Shown piece by piece: positions 15,658-24,490 of a DNA stretch of 64,000 nt. The notes under the pieces were generated by a model. That model was given only the letters and a program-made list of their open reading frames with translations. It had not been told where the DNA came from and did no database searches. Numbering within the stretch: position 1 is the stretch's first letter; each line of letters opens with the position of its first letter. Made by a program: the position numbers and the translations under genes. Source of the stretch: Ammoniphilus sp. YIM 78166 (GTDB taxonomy: Bacteria > Bacillota > Bacilli > Aneurinibacillales > RAOX-1); the NCBI RefSeq assembly GCF_004522215.1, contig NZ_SDLR01000002.1:496001-560000 (forward strand), given 5' to 3'.

Positions 15658-15670
15658 AGGTCTGTTTTTT
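15647..15670 (+). terminator. Terminator of the amidase-GerMN operon
   Basis: The stem CAGACC/GGTCTG encloses the stop codon in its loop and is followed by six T residues. Confidence 0.8.
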
Positions 15671-15688
15671 ATTTCAAAAGTTTAGTTA

Positions 15689-15717
15689 TAGACAAAATCA
15701 GAAATACTAATTACAAT
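15689..15717 (+). promoter_or_regulatory. Sigma-A type promoter for the ABC importer operon
   Basis: TAGACA, 17 bases, TACAAT, placed about 48 bases upstream of the substrate-binding protein start codon. Confidence 0.55.
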
Positions 15718-15764
15718 ATGTGAGAATTAAAATTATTGTAGATAGAGAGCTAGGAGGAAACGTG

Positions 15765-16691
15765 ATGTTCAAAAAGTGGAGTTTAAATGGGGTCTTTTTA
15801 CTTGTTTTGACTTTAATCCTGTCAGCATGTGGCGGCGGACAGCAAGAAACCAAGCCGGGAGAGCCGCCAGCTGCAGCCGAACCGGCCGAACCAGCGAAAA
15901 CGGAGTCTTTAGTTATTGGTGTCATCCCAACGCTAAATCAAGGAAAGATGCAAGAGGCGATTGATAAGCTTGGCAAACATTTTGAAGCAGAGCTTGGAAT
16001 TCCTGTAAAGATCGATGTCTACCCTGATTACAATGGTGTAGTTGAAGCGATGAACTTTGGAAAAGTGAATATGGCGTATTTTGGTCCGTTAACTTATGTT
16101 ATTGCCCATCACCAGAGTGGCGCTGAGGCGATTATGACTCAGCTAATCAAGGGGGAACCCTTCTATTATGCTTACATCATCACTCATAAGGATGCTCCTT
16201 TTAACAGCCTAGAGGATCTGTTACAGAACCCTCAAGATGTAACCTTTGCTTTTGGTGATCCGAACTCAACTTCCGGTTCATTGATCCCAGGTCTAGAATT
16301 GAAGGAACGCGGCGTGTATCGAAGCAATAATGACTTTGATTTTAAAAATGTCATTTTTACTGGAGGTCATGATGCAACCGCATTGGCCGTCGAGAATAAG
16401 CAGGTAGATGCTGGGGCGATTGACAGTGCCATTTTTGACACGCTAAAAGAAAATGGTAAAATTGATGCAGAAGCTTATAAAATCATTTGGCAGTCCGACA
16501 AGCTTTTCCAGTATCCTTGGGCAGTAAAAGATGTTGACGCTGATACAGTAGCAAAAATCCAAGATGCTTTCTTAAAAGTGACCGATCAAGTCATTTTGGA
16601 TGCTTTTGCTGCAACCGGCTTTGTAAAAGCGCAAAACTCTGACTATGAAGCCATTCGTAAAGCGGCCGAGCAGGATGGACGTTTAAAGTAG
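15765..16691 (+). CDS. Oxyanion/phosphonate ABC transporter substrate-binding lipoprotein (PhnD-like)
   Basis: 308 residues. The lipobox LSAC gives lipidated Cys26 followed by a Gly/Pro/Ala-rich tether; the PhnD-like periplasmic-binding domain begins at ESLVIGVIPTLN and includes MAYFGPLTYVIA and FGDPNSTSGSLIPG, the loop that holds the oxyanion in this family. ATG 15765 lies seven bases after AGGAGG (GTG 15762 is possible). It heads a D-E-C gene order, unlike the more usual PhnC-D-E. No phosphonate-degrading genes are nearby. PhnD-like binding proteins also serve phosphite and, by database inference, selenium oxyanions; the selenoproteins in this window make selenium a candidate substrate. Confidence 0.85.
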   Translation: MFKKWSLNGVFLLVLTLILSACGGGQQETKPGEPPAAAEPAEPAKTESLVIGVIPTLNQGKMQEAIDKLGKHFEAELGIPVKIDVYPDYNGVVEAMNFGKVNMAYFGPLTYVIAHHQSGAEAIMTQLIKGEPFYYAYIITHKDAPFNSLEDLLQNPQDVTFAFGDPNSTSGSLIPGLELKERGVYRSNNDFDFKNVIFTGGHDATALAVENKQVDAGAIDSAIFDTLKENGKIDAEAYKIIWQSDKLFQYPWAVKDVDADTVAKIQDAFLKVTDQVILDAFAATGFVKAQNSDYEAIRKAAEQDGRLK

Positions 16692-16701
16692 GAGGATGCA
16701 A

Positions 16702-17457
16702 TTGAATAGATTAACTAGGGGATCGCTGACATTTTTGTCAGCGATTATCATTGTTTGGAGTGCCTATGGCACCGAGTTCGATCTTGGCAAGTTTTTTGAC
16801 CTTGGCAATTCCTTTGTATTTTTGCAGTCCAAATGGCTGCCGCCTGATTGGACCGTACTCATTCCCGCTTTAAAGGCGGCTGTAATCACTCTCCAGATTG
16901 CAATCATGGGGACCTTCCTCGCCATACTTGTGGCTTTGCCTTTAAGCTTTTTAGCAGCCTATAATACATCGCCCTCATTGTTTGTATACAATGGGACACG
17001 GTGGCTGCTCAACTTGTTCCGCTCCATCCCAGAAATCGTGTTAGGCTTACTCTTAGTTCCGTCCCTGGGACTGGGCCCTTTTCCTGCTGTTATTGCCATC
17101 GCCATACACAATATTGGAGTGCTCGGAAAACTCATTGCAGAATTAATTGAGGCTGCAGATGAAGGCCCTCAAGAAGCCGTAAAGTCTGTGGGAGCGAGTC
17201 GCCTATTTGTGATCCTGTATGGGATTTTGCCGCAAATTATACCCAACATCCTTTCTAATTATTTTTACCGATTAGAGGTAGGAGTAAGGGCTTCTCTCAT
17301 CTTAGGCTTTATCGGAGGGGGCGGAATTGGGAACATGCTATTCATCGACTTTAAAATATTTAATTACTCATCCGTCGCAACAGAGGTCCTAGTCATCATG
17401 CTATTAGTTATTGCTGTTGATTATTTGGGCACCTTCGTAAGAAAGAGGGTAATTTGA
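16702..17457 (+). CDS. ABC transporter permease (PhnE-like)
   Basis: 251 residues with about six hydrophobic segments and a BPD-type EAA loop (the cytoplasmic segment around EAVKSVGASRLFVILYGILP). It is the membrane part of the importer begun by the preceding gene. I chose TTG 16702, six bases after AGGAGG; the ATG at 16696 abuts the RBS and cannot be used well. The stop overlaps the next start as TGATG, indicating translational coupling. Confidence 0.88.
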   Translation: MNRLTRGSLTFLSAIIIVWSAYGTEFDLGKFFDLGNSFVFLQSKWLPPDWTVLIPALKAAVITLQIAIMGTFLAILVALPLSFLAAYNTSPSLFVYNGTRWLLNLFRSIPEIVLGLLLVPSLGLGPFPAVIAIAIHNIGVLGKLIAELIEAADEGPQEAVKSVGASRLFVILYGILPQIIPNILSNYFYRLEVGVRASLILGFIGGGGIGNMLFIDFKIFNYSSVATEVLVIMLLVIAVDYLGTFVRKRVI

Positions 17458-18194
17458 TGCTCTTGGAAATAAAAAAATTACATATGAAATACAGAAAAGC
17501 CAAAGCGCCTACGCTAGAGGATCTGAACTTTGGGATCGGCGAGGGGGAGTTTGTCGTCATCTTGGGCTTAAGTGGAGCAGGGAAATCAACCTTAATTCGC
17601 TGTCTTAACTTGTTAATCCAGCCTACAGGTGGGGAGATCTATTGGAGGGGCCGGGTTGTCAATCAATGGAGGGGAAAAGCGCTTAAGAACTATCGTCGTT
17701 CCATAGGGATGATCTTTCAGTCCTTTAACCTGATTGGAAGGCTTTCGGCTTTAACGAATGTTTTGGTGGGAAGGCTTGGGTTTATGCCTGCATGGCGTGC
17801 ATTTTTCAGAATGTATGAAGCATCCGATGTAAAGCTGGCCAATGAGGCGCTACATCGCGTGGGCCTCACGCATGTCATGCATCAGAGGGCAGATCAATTG
17901 AGTGGAGGGCAAAGGCAGAGGGTAGCCATAGCCAGAGCCTTGGTTCAAAAGCCTATGCTTATCTTAGCGGATGAGCCGGTAGCGAGCCTCGATCCTCTTA
18001 CTTCAAGAAGTGTGATGGACTTGTTAAAATCTATAAATAAAGAAGAACAAATAACAATGGTCATTAATCTTCATGATGTCGAGCTAGCTAAACAGTATGC
18101 TACTCGCATTATTGGGATTTCTAGAGGTAAAATCGTGTTTGACGGACATCCGCAGGATGTTGATAATGCAGTTTTGGAACGTATTTATTCTTAA
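17457..18194 (+). CDS. ABC transporter ATP-binding protein (PhnC-like)
   Basis: 245 residues with Walker A GLSGAGKST, Q-loop FQSFNL, signature LSGGQRQR, Walker B LILADEP and the H-loop LHDVELA. It energises the PhnD/PhnE-like importer. The start ATG 17457 shares its A with the permease stop codon. The LysR gene begins 24 bases after its stop and is probably in the same operon. Confidence 0.9.
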   Translation: MLLEIKKLHMKYRKAKAPTLEDLNFGIGEGEFVVILGLSGAGKSTLIRCLNLLIQPTGGEIYWRGRVVNQWRGKALKNYRRSIGMIFQSFNLIGRLSALTNVLVGRLGFMPAWRAFFRMYEASDVKLANEALHRVGLTHVMHQRADQLSGGQRQRVAIARALVQKPMLILADEPVASLDPLTSRSVMDLLKSINKEEQITMVINLHDVELAKQYATRIIGISRGKIVFDGHPQDVDNAVLERIYS

Positions 18195-18218
18195 TTTCCA
18201 TTAGAAGGATGATGTGCG

Positions 18219-19106
18219 ATGAATCTCAATCACCTCAAGGCACTCGTAAAGGTGGTACAAACCGGCAGCTTCAAGGAAGCAGCGAGGCATCTGAACGTAT
18301 CCCAACCGGCCATAACTCAGCGTATTCAAGCGTTAGAGGAATATCTGAAGACGCGGCTTCTCTCAAAAGAAGCGGATGGGGTGCAACTCACAAGCCATGG
18401 AAGAACGGTTTATGAGGCCTCCATTCAAATTCTCTCCCAGTGGGAAAGAGTAGAGGAAGAGGTTTGGGGTACGAAGGTTAAGGGGAGATTAACGATTGGT
18501 GCAAGCACGATTCCATCCGAATACGTGCTTCCTCCTTTATTAAAGCTATATCGGAGTATCTATCCAGATGTGAAACTCCAGCTTAGAATCTCTGGAACCA
18601 ATGAGGTAATTCGCTGGTTGAGAGATCGGACAGTGGATATTGCGATCACGGGAGAGCCGATGACCACGGAAGGTGTAGTGTCCTTTCCTTTAGCCGAAGA
18701 CCAGATGCGCATCATTATCCCCATTGATTACGACTGGCCAACGACCATTGAAAAGCTGGATATGCTCGCTGAGACCGACTGGATTATGAGAGAGCCAGAT
18801 TCCGATACGCGCAGAACCTTGGAATCTTACCTGATCAAATCGGGGATTGATGTTCATCGTCTTTCCATTTCTGGACAAGTTGAAAGCACAGAAGCTGTTA
18901 TTGCTGCTGTAGAAGCTGGCCTTGGAATCTCAGCTGTTTCGGCTTTAGCTGCAAATAAAGCTGTTCGGTTAGGTGGTGTCAAGATGGTCGAAATTCCAGA
19001 GTTCTCCATCTCCAGAAAATTTTATTGTTCTTTCATGGAAGATCAGCGAAACCAGTCCGTCATTTCCACCTTTGTCCAATTTTTGCATGAAAAAAGCGCC
19101 ATCTAA
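18219..19106 (+). CDS. LysR family transcriptional regulator (CysB-like group)
   Basis: 295 residues. An N-terminal winged helix-turn-helix (TGSFKEAARHLNVSQPAITQRI) and linker helix are followed by a type-2 periplasmic-binding-like effector domain from about residue 90 (KGRLTIGASTIPSEYVLP). This effector-domain opening is common in LysR proteins of sulfur and selenium metabolism. It is last in the importer gene cluster, so it probably regulates the operon in response to the transported anion or a product. It ends in a bidirectional terminator. Confidence 0.88.
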   Translation: MNLNHLKALVKVVQTGSFKEAARHLNVSQPAITQRIQALEEYLKTRLLSKEADGVQLTSHGRTVYEASIQILSQWERVEEEVWGTKVKGRLTIGASTIPSEYVLPPLLKLYRSIYPDVKLQLRISGTNEVIRWLRDRTVDIAITGEPMTTEGVVSFPLAEDQMRIIIPIDYDWPTTIEKLDMLAETDWIMREPDSDTRRTLESYLIKSGIDVHRLSISGQVESTEAVIAAVEAGLGISAVSALAANKAVRLGGVKMVEIPEFSISRKFYCSFMEDQRNQSVISTFVQFLHEKSAI

Positions 19107-19122
19107 AAAGATGGCGTTTTTT
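19097..19122. terminator. Bidirectional terminator between lysR and the RDD gene
   Basis: The 7-bp stem CGCCATC/GATGGCG is flanked by A6 on the left and T7 on the right; it overlaps the lysR stop codon. Confidence 0.85.
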
Positions 19123-19520
19123 TAACTTCTTGATACATAAGTCCCGGCGATCAGATCATGAATAGCTCTCTTATCCTCACGGAGTGCAACCATGAAGGCG
19201 CTGACTATTAAAGTGATTCCAAAGGTTATTAATGCTAGGAGCATCTTGCCGAACACTTCCCTAAGCAACATTGTGCCTAAGGAAAGTGGCAGACTGTCAG
19301 ACCGACTAATGCGAATGCTTAACAAACGTTTGCCTATAGTATAGCCCCCCCAAAGCAAAGGAAGGAACGTGGCATATATCAAATTGACCACGGTTTCTGT
19401 GGCACTCGCCGTACTTGTGTCCATACCGAAAGTAAGGGCTGAGCAAAATAGTCCAAGCAAAATTCCATCCACAAGTCCTGCTGCTAGTCTGAGCCAAAAG
19501 CCACCTCGTCTTTCTGACAT
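19122..19520 (-). CDS. RDD family membrane protein
   Basis: 132 residues. The family hallmark is present: an Arg and two Asp in the first TM region (RLAAGLVDG), a TM pair, the GYTIGKRLLSIRI loop and a C-terminal KRAIHDLIAGTYV motif. RDD proteins are of unclear function; some act as Na+/H+ antiporters. The start is ATG 19520 after AGGTGAG. Confidence 0.85.
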   Translation of the reverse strand: MSERRGGFWLRLAAGLVDGILLGLFCSALTFGMDTSTASATETVVNLIYATFLPLLWGGYTIGKRLLSIRISRSDSLPLSLGTMLLREVFGKMLLALITFGITLIVSAFMVALREDKRAIHDLIAGTYVSRS

Positions 19521-19596
19521 TGCCGCTCACCTACATTCGAAAGTTGGTTGTTACCACATTCTATTCAGTGAGGGCTAATCCTAAGAACAGGGGATA

Positions 19597-19627
19597 GAAA
19601 AAAGAGGAGACCCAAAAGGTCTCCTCT
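19597..19627 (-). terminator. Terminator after the NADH dehydrogenase-like gene
   Basis: A 10-bp stem (AGAGGAGACC with GGTCTCCTCT) overlaps the stop codon and is followed by six U residues on the minus strand. Confidence 0.85.
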
Positions 19628-20687
19628 ATCCGAGGTGGCGTTTATAGAGCCAAAGAACACCGGATTTCAGTATTCGAGGAACTCGTCCATGAAGTGGAGT
19701 ATCCCCTATTACAGCAAAACCCTCTTTCTTTCCTAGTGAGCCAAAAACAGCCTTAAGCTTAAGTGGAGGCAACTGAATGGTTTGGCCTTTCCATTTACTC
19801 AGCAAAATATCCCTTAGCCGGTCTGCCATCATTTCGGCAAGATAGGCACTAGGTGCAAAGCTAGCCGATGCACAATCGCCGATAATGTAGACATCAGGAT
19901 GCATAGGAATGGAATAATCCTCATTTACAACAAAGCGGTTCTGGTGGTCACGTTCACCGGCAATCCCATCGGTAATCGGGGATGGTTTAATACCAGCTGT
20001 CCAAACCACGGCATCATATTCTAGTGTTCCTTCTGCATGGATGGCGTGATCCGGATACAATTCACTTAATTGAATGTGATTCACTAGATTTACATCATGC
20101 TCCTGAAACCACTGCGTTACATAATCCTGCGTCTTTTGAGGAAAAGGGCTCAGTAAGCCTTTACCTCGATTAACGATCGAAATGTTTAAGTCCGCACGCG
20201 ATTGGCGAAGCTCTGCAGCAAGCTCTACGCCGCTTAACCCGCCCCCAATAATCATCACTCTTTCGTAGGGGTCTAAGGTTGTCAATCGCTGTGAGGCAAT
20301 CTGCGATTTTTTAATCGTTTGAATGCTAAAAGCATTTTCTTCCGCACCGTGCACATTTTGATAATCATCGACACAGCCTGCAGCGATGACTAATTCATCA
20401 AATTCAACAGGATCATGGTCACGCATTTCGATGCGTTTACTCTTGAAATCAATAGAGGTTGCCTCTCCATAGATCTTAGTCAATCTTGGATCATCGGGAA
20501 AGGGATGCGTTAGCTCAGCTAATGATTCGGTTCCAGCGGCTAAAGCATAATACTCTACTTTAAAGGTATGATACGGAAGCCGGTCAATTAAAATGATTTC
20601 GTGGTCATCGCGAACTTTGGGTAGGAGACCTTGGATGAGTCTCATCCCGCCATATCCGCCGCCTAATACAACTAGTTTTTTTCCCAT
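19626..20687 (-). CDS. NADH dehydrogenase-like FAD/NAD(P) oxidoreductase (YutJ-like)
   Basis: 353 residues. The FAD site is VVLGGGYGGMRLIQG at the N-terminus, the second nucleotide fold is MIIGGGLSGVELAAEL, and YIIGDCASASF is the FAD-binding GD motif. It belongs to the NDH-2/YutJ/YumB group. YutJ lacks proven NDH-2 activity, so electron acceptor and role are uncertain. ATG 20687 (MGKKLVVL) was preferred to GTG 20699 because AGGTG lies about 9-10 bases upstream of it. Confidence 0.85.
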   Translation of the reverse strand: MGKKLVVLGGGYGGMRLIQGLLPKVRDDHEIILIDRLPYHTFKVEYYALAAGTESLAELTHPFPDDPRLTKIYGEATSIDFKSKRIEMRDHDPVEFDELVIAAGCVDDYQNVHGAEENAFSIQTIKKSQIASQRLTTLDPYERVMIIGGGLSGVELAAELRQSRADLNISIVNRGKGLLSPFPQKTQDYVTQWFQEHDVNLVNHIQLSELYPDHAIHAEGTLEYDAVVWTAGIKPSPITDGIAGERDHQNRFVVNEDYSIPMHPDVYIIGDCASASFAPSAYLAEMMADRLRDILLSKWKGQTIQLPPLKLKAVFGSLGKKEGFAVIGDTPLHGRVPRILKSGVLWLYKRHLG

Positions 20688-20868
20688 TATGAATAACACC
20701 TCATATGTGTTGCGATAGAATCCTTCCTTATTTTAAGACAAAAAGGACAAAATGTACAAATGTTTGACGATTTTTTTACGATCTTGCGAACGGTTTCACT
20801 AAAAATAATATTATTCTAATAATTTTTGCTTTCATTCATCAATTAGTATACCCATATTCGGAAACTCG

Positions 20869-20897
20869 TTTGCGGTTTTCTTCCCTTTTGATACAAT
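20869..20897 (+). promoter_or_regulatory. Sigma-A type promoter
   Basis: TTTGCG, 17 bases, TACAAT, about 35 bases before the start codon of the gene at 20932. Confidence 0.5.
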
Positions 20898-20931
20898 AAA
20901 AGAAAGAAAAGTTTGCTTAAAGGAGCTAACT

Positions 20932-21228
20932 ATGGTTGATCTAATCGAATTAATTGAAGAGTTTGAGGCATTAGTCGATTCACCTGAAACGAATCATCAT
21001 AAAATGTTGACCTTCTTAAAAGGCGTAAATAGAAGATTGCCAAAAAATGTGATTCCCCCCATGATTGAGTTCATTACCATCCTGAAAACAGAAAACCCGG
21101 CTTTGTTTTATGAATTAAAGGAACATATACCCAAGGGTATGCCTTTGTTCGATATTATTCGAATCGATTCCCCTTATGAAATCGCCAAAGAAAGATTAGC
21201 TAAACGCAAGCAACGGCAACGTCCGTGA
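20932..21228 (+). CDS. Hypothetical protein, 98 residues, helical
   Basis: The family is not recognised. It has an acidic N-terminal helix (LIELIEEFEALVDSP), a middle segment with PKNVIPPMIEFI, and a very basic C-terminus (KERLAKRKQRQRP) that could bind nucleic acid. ATG 20932 follows AAAGGAG at nine bases. Confidence 0.7.
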   Translation: MVDLIELIEEFEALVDSPETNHHKMLTFLKGVNRRLPKNVIPPMIEFITILKTENPALFYELKEHIPKGMPLFDIIRIDSPYEIAKERLAKRKQRQRP

Positions 21229-21339
21229 GTTGCAAATAGGTGCAGGGTTTTACCTTTCTCTTTTATTTCCAGTGCTTCACAGGATAATCAGTTTCACGTA
21301 AGGGACAATAGGATTATTGAACCGAAGGGAGACTGTACC

Positions 21340-22305
21340 ATGTGGCTAAGGAGAGGCTTTTGGATTTTCTTTGCATGCTTACTGTGTATGATGCCTTCAA
21401 TAGGATATGCTGATAACATTAAGATTCAAGATCTGACTGGTATTGGTGAGGACACAGGGGATAAGATCGTCCTGTACTACTTGGATCAGAAGTTTACATA
21501 TCGGATCTCAGAACTCATCCTTCCCGGAATGGGAATTCCTATCCTAAATGAGAAGGTTGTTGAGAAGATCGGAGAGCATATTAATGAACAGATCAAAGTA
21601 AAAGAACAAAGTGCCTATATCAATGGTACAGGGGCCATTGTTGAGCACTTAACCGGAATCGCACTCGATCGAACAAAGTTCTTTGCTGTTCTACAGCAAT
21701 TGATATATAGCAAAGAGGAGAGTGCCGCTAGCTTACCCATTCAGTTTATTCCGCCTAGAGTTACCACCCAGCAGCTTAAGCTTTCAATGCAAAGGCAAAT
21801 CTCAAGCTTTGCGACCTATTATAATAACCGGAACTTCAATCGTTCCCATAATATCCAATTAGCCTCTTCCGCCATCCATCACTACGTTCTTCTTCCAGGT
21901 GAGACTTTTTCCTTTAATAAAGTGGTTGGAAAGCGGACGGCAGAACGCGGCTATAAACGGGCTCCAGTTATTGTAAGAGGAGAACTTTCGGAGGGGCTCG
22001 GAGGTGGTATTTGCCAGGTATCTTCCACCCTTTTTAATGCAGTGGACCGTGCAGGGTTAACCATCTTAGCCAGGTACTCGCATAGCAAACAAGTTGGGTA
22101 TGTTCCAGAGGGAAGAGATGCTACGGTTAGCTGGTATGGCCCTGATTTCTCTTTCCGGAATGATTATGATCACCCGATCATGATTAAATGTTACGCAAGG
22201 CATGGGGCGAACGTCGTCACTATTTATTCCAGCAAAAGCTTATTAGCAGAGTTGAGAAATGTTCCAGAGGCACCCAAGACATTACCACAAGAAACACGTC
22301 AGTAA
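21340..22305 (+). CDS. VanW family secreted protein
   Basis: 321 residues with a signal peptide (about 1-24) and a C-terminal VanW domain (about 185-300: LPGETFSFNKVVG, GGGICQVSSTLFNA, GRDATVSWYGPD). VanW occurs in vancomycin-resistance clusters and widely in spore formers, where its function is unknown but wall-related. The pssA gene begins 20 bases after its stop. Confidence 0.88.
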   Translation: MWLRRGFWIFFACLLCMMPSIGYADNIKIQDLTGIGEDTGDKIVLYYLDQKFTYRISELILPGMGIPILNEKVVEKIGEHINEQIKVKEQSAYINGTGAIVEHLTGIALDRTKFFAVLQQLIYSKEESAASLPIQFIPPRVTTQQLKLSMQRQISSFATYYNNRNFNRSHNIQLASSAIHHYVLLPGETFSFNKVVGKRTAERGYKRAPVIVRGELSEGLGGGICQVSSTLFNAVDRAGLTILARYSHSKQVGYVPEGRDATVSWYGPDFSFRNDYDHPIMIKCYARHGANVVTIYSSKSLLAELRNVPEAPKTLPQETRQ

Positions 22306-22325
22306 AAGAAAAAGGAGGGATAGGC

Positions 22326-22817
22326 TTGCTGCCCTATATAGTAAGAGTAATACCAAACTTGTTTACTCTGGGGAATTTGTTGTCTGGAGTGTTTTCCATT
22401 ACCTTTTCCATGAATGGGTATCATCGGACAGCAAGCTTACTCATATTCCTTGCTGCTTTCTTAGATCTGTTTGACGGGCGCATCGCAAGAAAATTAAAGG
22501 TTAATAATCAAATTGGGGTAGAGCTTGATTCGCTTGCGGATATTGTAAGCTTTGGTGTTGCCCCTGCACTCATTTTTCACACATTAGCCGATCCAAGTTG
22601 GGTCAATCCGATCGCCTTTGTTTTATATCCGACAATGGGGGCTCTGCGCTTGGCTCGTTTTAATGCCAATCCTACCGTAGGCTACTTCAATGGATTGCCT
22701 ATTCCCGCTGCGGGACTGGTGATTAGCCTGATGGGACTTTTCTTGTATGCGAATCCCTACATCACCATCCTGCTTGCCATCCTCATGGTTAGCCCTTTCC
22801 GTGTCAAGAAGCTGTAA
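22326..22817 (+). CDS. pssA: CDP-diacylglycerol-serine O-phosphatidyltransferase
   Basis: 163 residues, membrane-embedded. The CDP-alcohol phosphotransferase signature is complete: DLFDGRIARK then G-VELDSLAD (D-x2-D-G-x2-A-R-x9-G-x3-D-x3-D). It makes phosphatidylserine, the precursor of phosphatidylethanolamine. I chose TTG 22326, six bases after AGGAGGG; longer frames overlap vanW. It is a little shorter than B. subtilis PssA. Other CDP-alcohol transferases (PgsA-type) are less likely because the motif spacing and the DSLADxxSFG sequence fit PssA. Confidence 0.85.
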   Translation: MLPYIVRVIPNLFTLGNLLSGVFSITFSMNGYHRTASLLIFLAAFLDLFDGRIARKLKVNNQIGVELDSLADIVSFGVAPALIFHTLADPSWVNPIAFVLYPTMGALRLARFNANPTVGYFNGLPIPAAGLVISLMGLFLYANPYITILLAILMVSPFRVKKL

Positions 22818-22904
22818 GATCGTCGCGTTTAAAGATAGACGAACAGGCAGGACTAGGCGATAATAGAGTTATTGGAAAGAATCATCCAAAAGGGGAGAGA
22901 AAGC

Positions 22905-23138
22905 ATGGGAATATGTATGAAAGATCATCCGGCTGAGGATATTCTAGAAAAATTGGAAGATGTCCAAGATCAGCTGGAAGCTGTCCTTGTGGAAGGAATT
23001 AAGGAAGGACTGAAGGAATCCAAGTGGGATCAATCCAAACTAAATGAGTTGTTTCACGCTTTGAAAAAAATTGAGAAACGAGCTAGTGAGGAAGAAAGAG
23101 TAAATGCTCTTGAATTCATTAAGCAATTAGTTGCATAG
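22905..23138 (+). CDS. Hypothetical protein, 77 residues, acidic helical
   Basis: Starts MGICMKDHPAEDIL at ATG 22905 after a GGGGAGAG sequence. It is entirely helical with heptad-like spacing (LEKLEDVQDQLEAVL). No family recognised. The terminator stem begins in its last codons. Confidence 0.65.
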   Translation: MGICMKDHPAEDILEKLEDVQDQLEAVLVEGIKEGLKESKWDQSKLNELFHALKKIEKRASEEERVNALEFIKQLVA

Positions 23139-23161
23139 ACACTTTGTGTCTATGCTTTTTT
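23133..23161 (+). terminator. Terminator
   Basis: A 10-bp stem (GCATAGACAC/GTGTCTATGC, loop TTT) is followed by a T-run. Confidence 0.9.
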
Positions 23162-23254
23162 TCATTTGAACACGAATAATATTGCATACGTGGTATAAAC
23201 TGTATATAAAACTGACTCAGACATTCATACAGCTCGAAAGGAAGGTACAATCTT

Positions 23255-23464
23255 ATGGGACACATCTCCGTCCTCTCTTTGAAAAAAAAGATGGATGGTA
23301 AGGGAGAATACTTTGAGGTAATGATGGACCTGGATGGAAAGTTTACCCGTTGCTTTCTTCGATCTGGCCTTGGCAGGAATGAGCTTTTAAGGAAGCTGTA
23401 CTCCATTTCTACTATTGATGAGCTTTATTCCATTGACCAAAAAGCAGTTCTATACATTGCATAA
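23255..23464 (+). CDS. Hypothetical protein, 69 residues
   Basis: The family is not recognised. ATG 23255 follows GGAAGG. The sequence alternates short strands and helices (GKGEYFEVMMDLDGKF, RNELLRKLYSIST) and contains one cysteine. It has its own terminator directly after the stop. Confidence 0.65.
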   Translation: MGHISVLSLKKKMDGKGEYFEVMMDLDGKFTRCFLRSGLGRNELLRKLYSISTIDELYSIDQKAVLYIA

Positions 23465-23490
23465 AAAAGAGGGCTAATCCTCTTTTTTTT
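23463..23490 (+). terminator. Terminator
   Basis: The stem AAAAAAGAGG/CCTCTTTTTT with loop GCTAAT is followed by T residues. Confidence 0.8.
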
Positions 23491-23560
23491 GTGGGCATAA
23501 ATGGAAGGGCTTGGACATAGATGTAGAAAAGAGAGATAGCCAAACTATGGGAGGCTCAAT

Positions 23561-24346
23561 ATGGAGGAACTATGGAAATCTTTTATACTGGGGATTATTC
23601 AAGGTTTTACGGAGTTTTTGCCCATAAGCAGTACAGGTCATTTAGTTTTGGGGAGAAAATATTTGGGGATGGCCGAAGCGGGGCTGCTACTGGATACGCT
23701 GCTTCATTTTGGCACCCTGATCGCGGTCATGGCGGTTTTTTGGGATGATATTGTCCATTTGCTGAAACATCCCTTTAGTCGCTTGGGACTTTTGCTCGTT
23801 GTAGGGACGATTCCTACAGCCATTATTGGGCTTTCATTTGAAGATTATTTTGAGGAAATATCAAGGACTGGGAGCACTATAGGAGCCGAGTTTATCATTA
23901 CAGGCTTCATTCTCTGGTGGGCCGATCGAATTAAGGACAAGGGATCTAAATCATTTGAACAGATTTCGTATAAAGATGCCTTTTTTATAGGCACTCTTCA
24001 GGGAGCTGCCATCTTACCGGCCATTTCCAGATCGGGGCTGACCATAGCTGGATCTCTTTTCATGGGCATACAAAAAGAAGCAGCTGCTCGATTTTCGTTT
24101 TTGTTAAGTCTTCCAGCTATTTTTGGTGCCTGTCTATTACAAGGTAAAAAACTAGTGACAAATGAGTCGGAAGTCATTGGCCTGTTTCCTCTTTTAATTG
24201 GAACTTTTGCCGCTGCGATAGCAGGATATATTGCCGTGAGATGGATGTTGAATATTCTTAAAAGAGGATCCCTGAAGTCTTTCGCCTACTATGTATGGGG
24301 GGTAGGGGGGATAATTATAGTCTTACAGATCCTGGGAAAGTGGTAG
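23561..24346 (+). CDS. uppP: Undecaprenyl-diphosphatase UppP/BacA
   Basis: 261 residues with about seven hydrophobic segments. The two catalytic regions are present: QGFTEFLPISSTGHL (Glu18, His27) and LPAISRSGLTI (catalytic Arg). It dephosphorylates undecaprenyl diphosphate to recycle the peptidoglycan lipid carrier, with activity on the outer face. ATG 23561; monocistronic. Confidence 0.93.
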   Translation: MEELWKSFILGIIQGFTEFLPISSTGHLVLGRKYLGMAEAGLLLDTLLHFGTLIAVMAVFWDDIVHLLKHPFSRLGLLLVVGTIPTAIIGLSFEDYFEEISRTGSTIGAEFIITGFILWWADRIKDKGSKSFEQISYKDAFFIGTLQGAAILPAISRSGLTIAGSLFMGIQKEAAARFSFLLSLPAIFGACLLQGKKLVTNESEVIGLFPLLIGTFAAAIAGYIAVRWMLNILKRGSLKSFAYYVWGVGGIIIVLQILGKW

Positions 24347-24490
24347 ATACTTTGTCAACTTTCGTCAAAAAATGTAGAAACATTTATATAGGATTTGAGG
24401 GTTCCTTCGTAGAATTTATAAAGACGAAACAGATAGTCCGAGAGTTATGCCATTAGTAGCTGTTGAATTGGCAGGACAGAAGGAGGAAAC

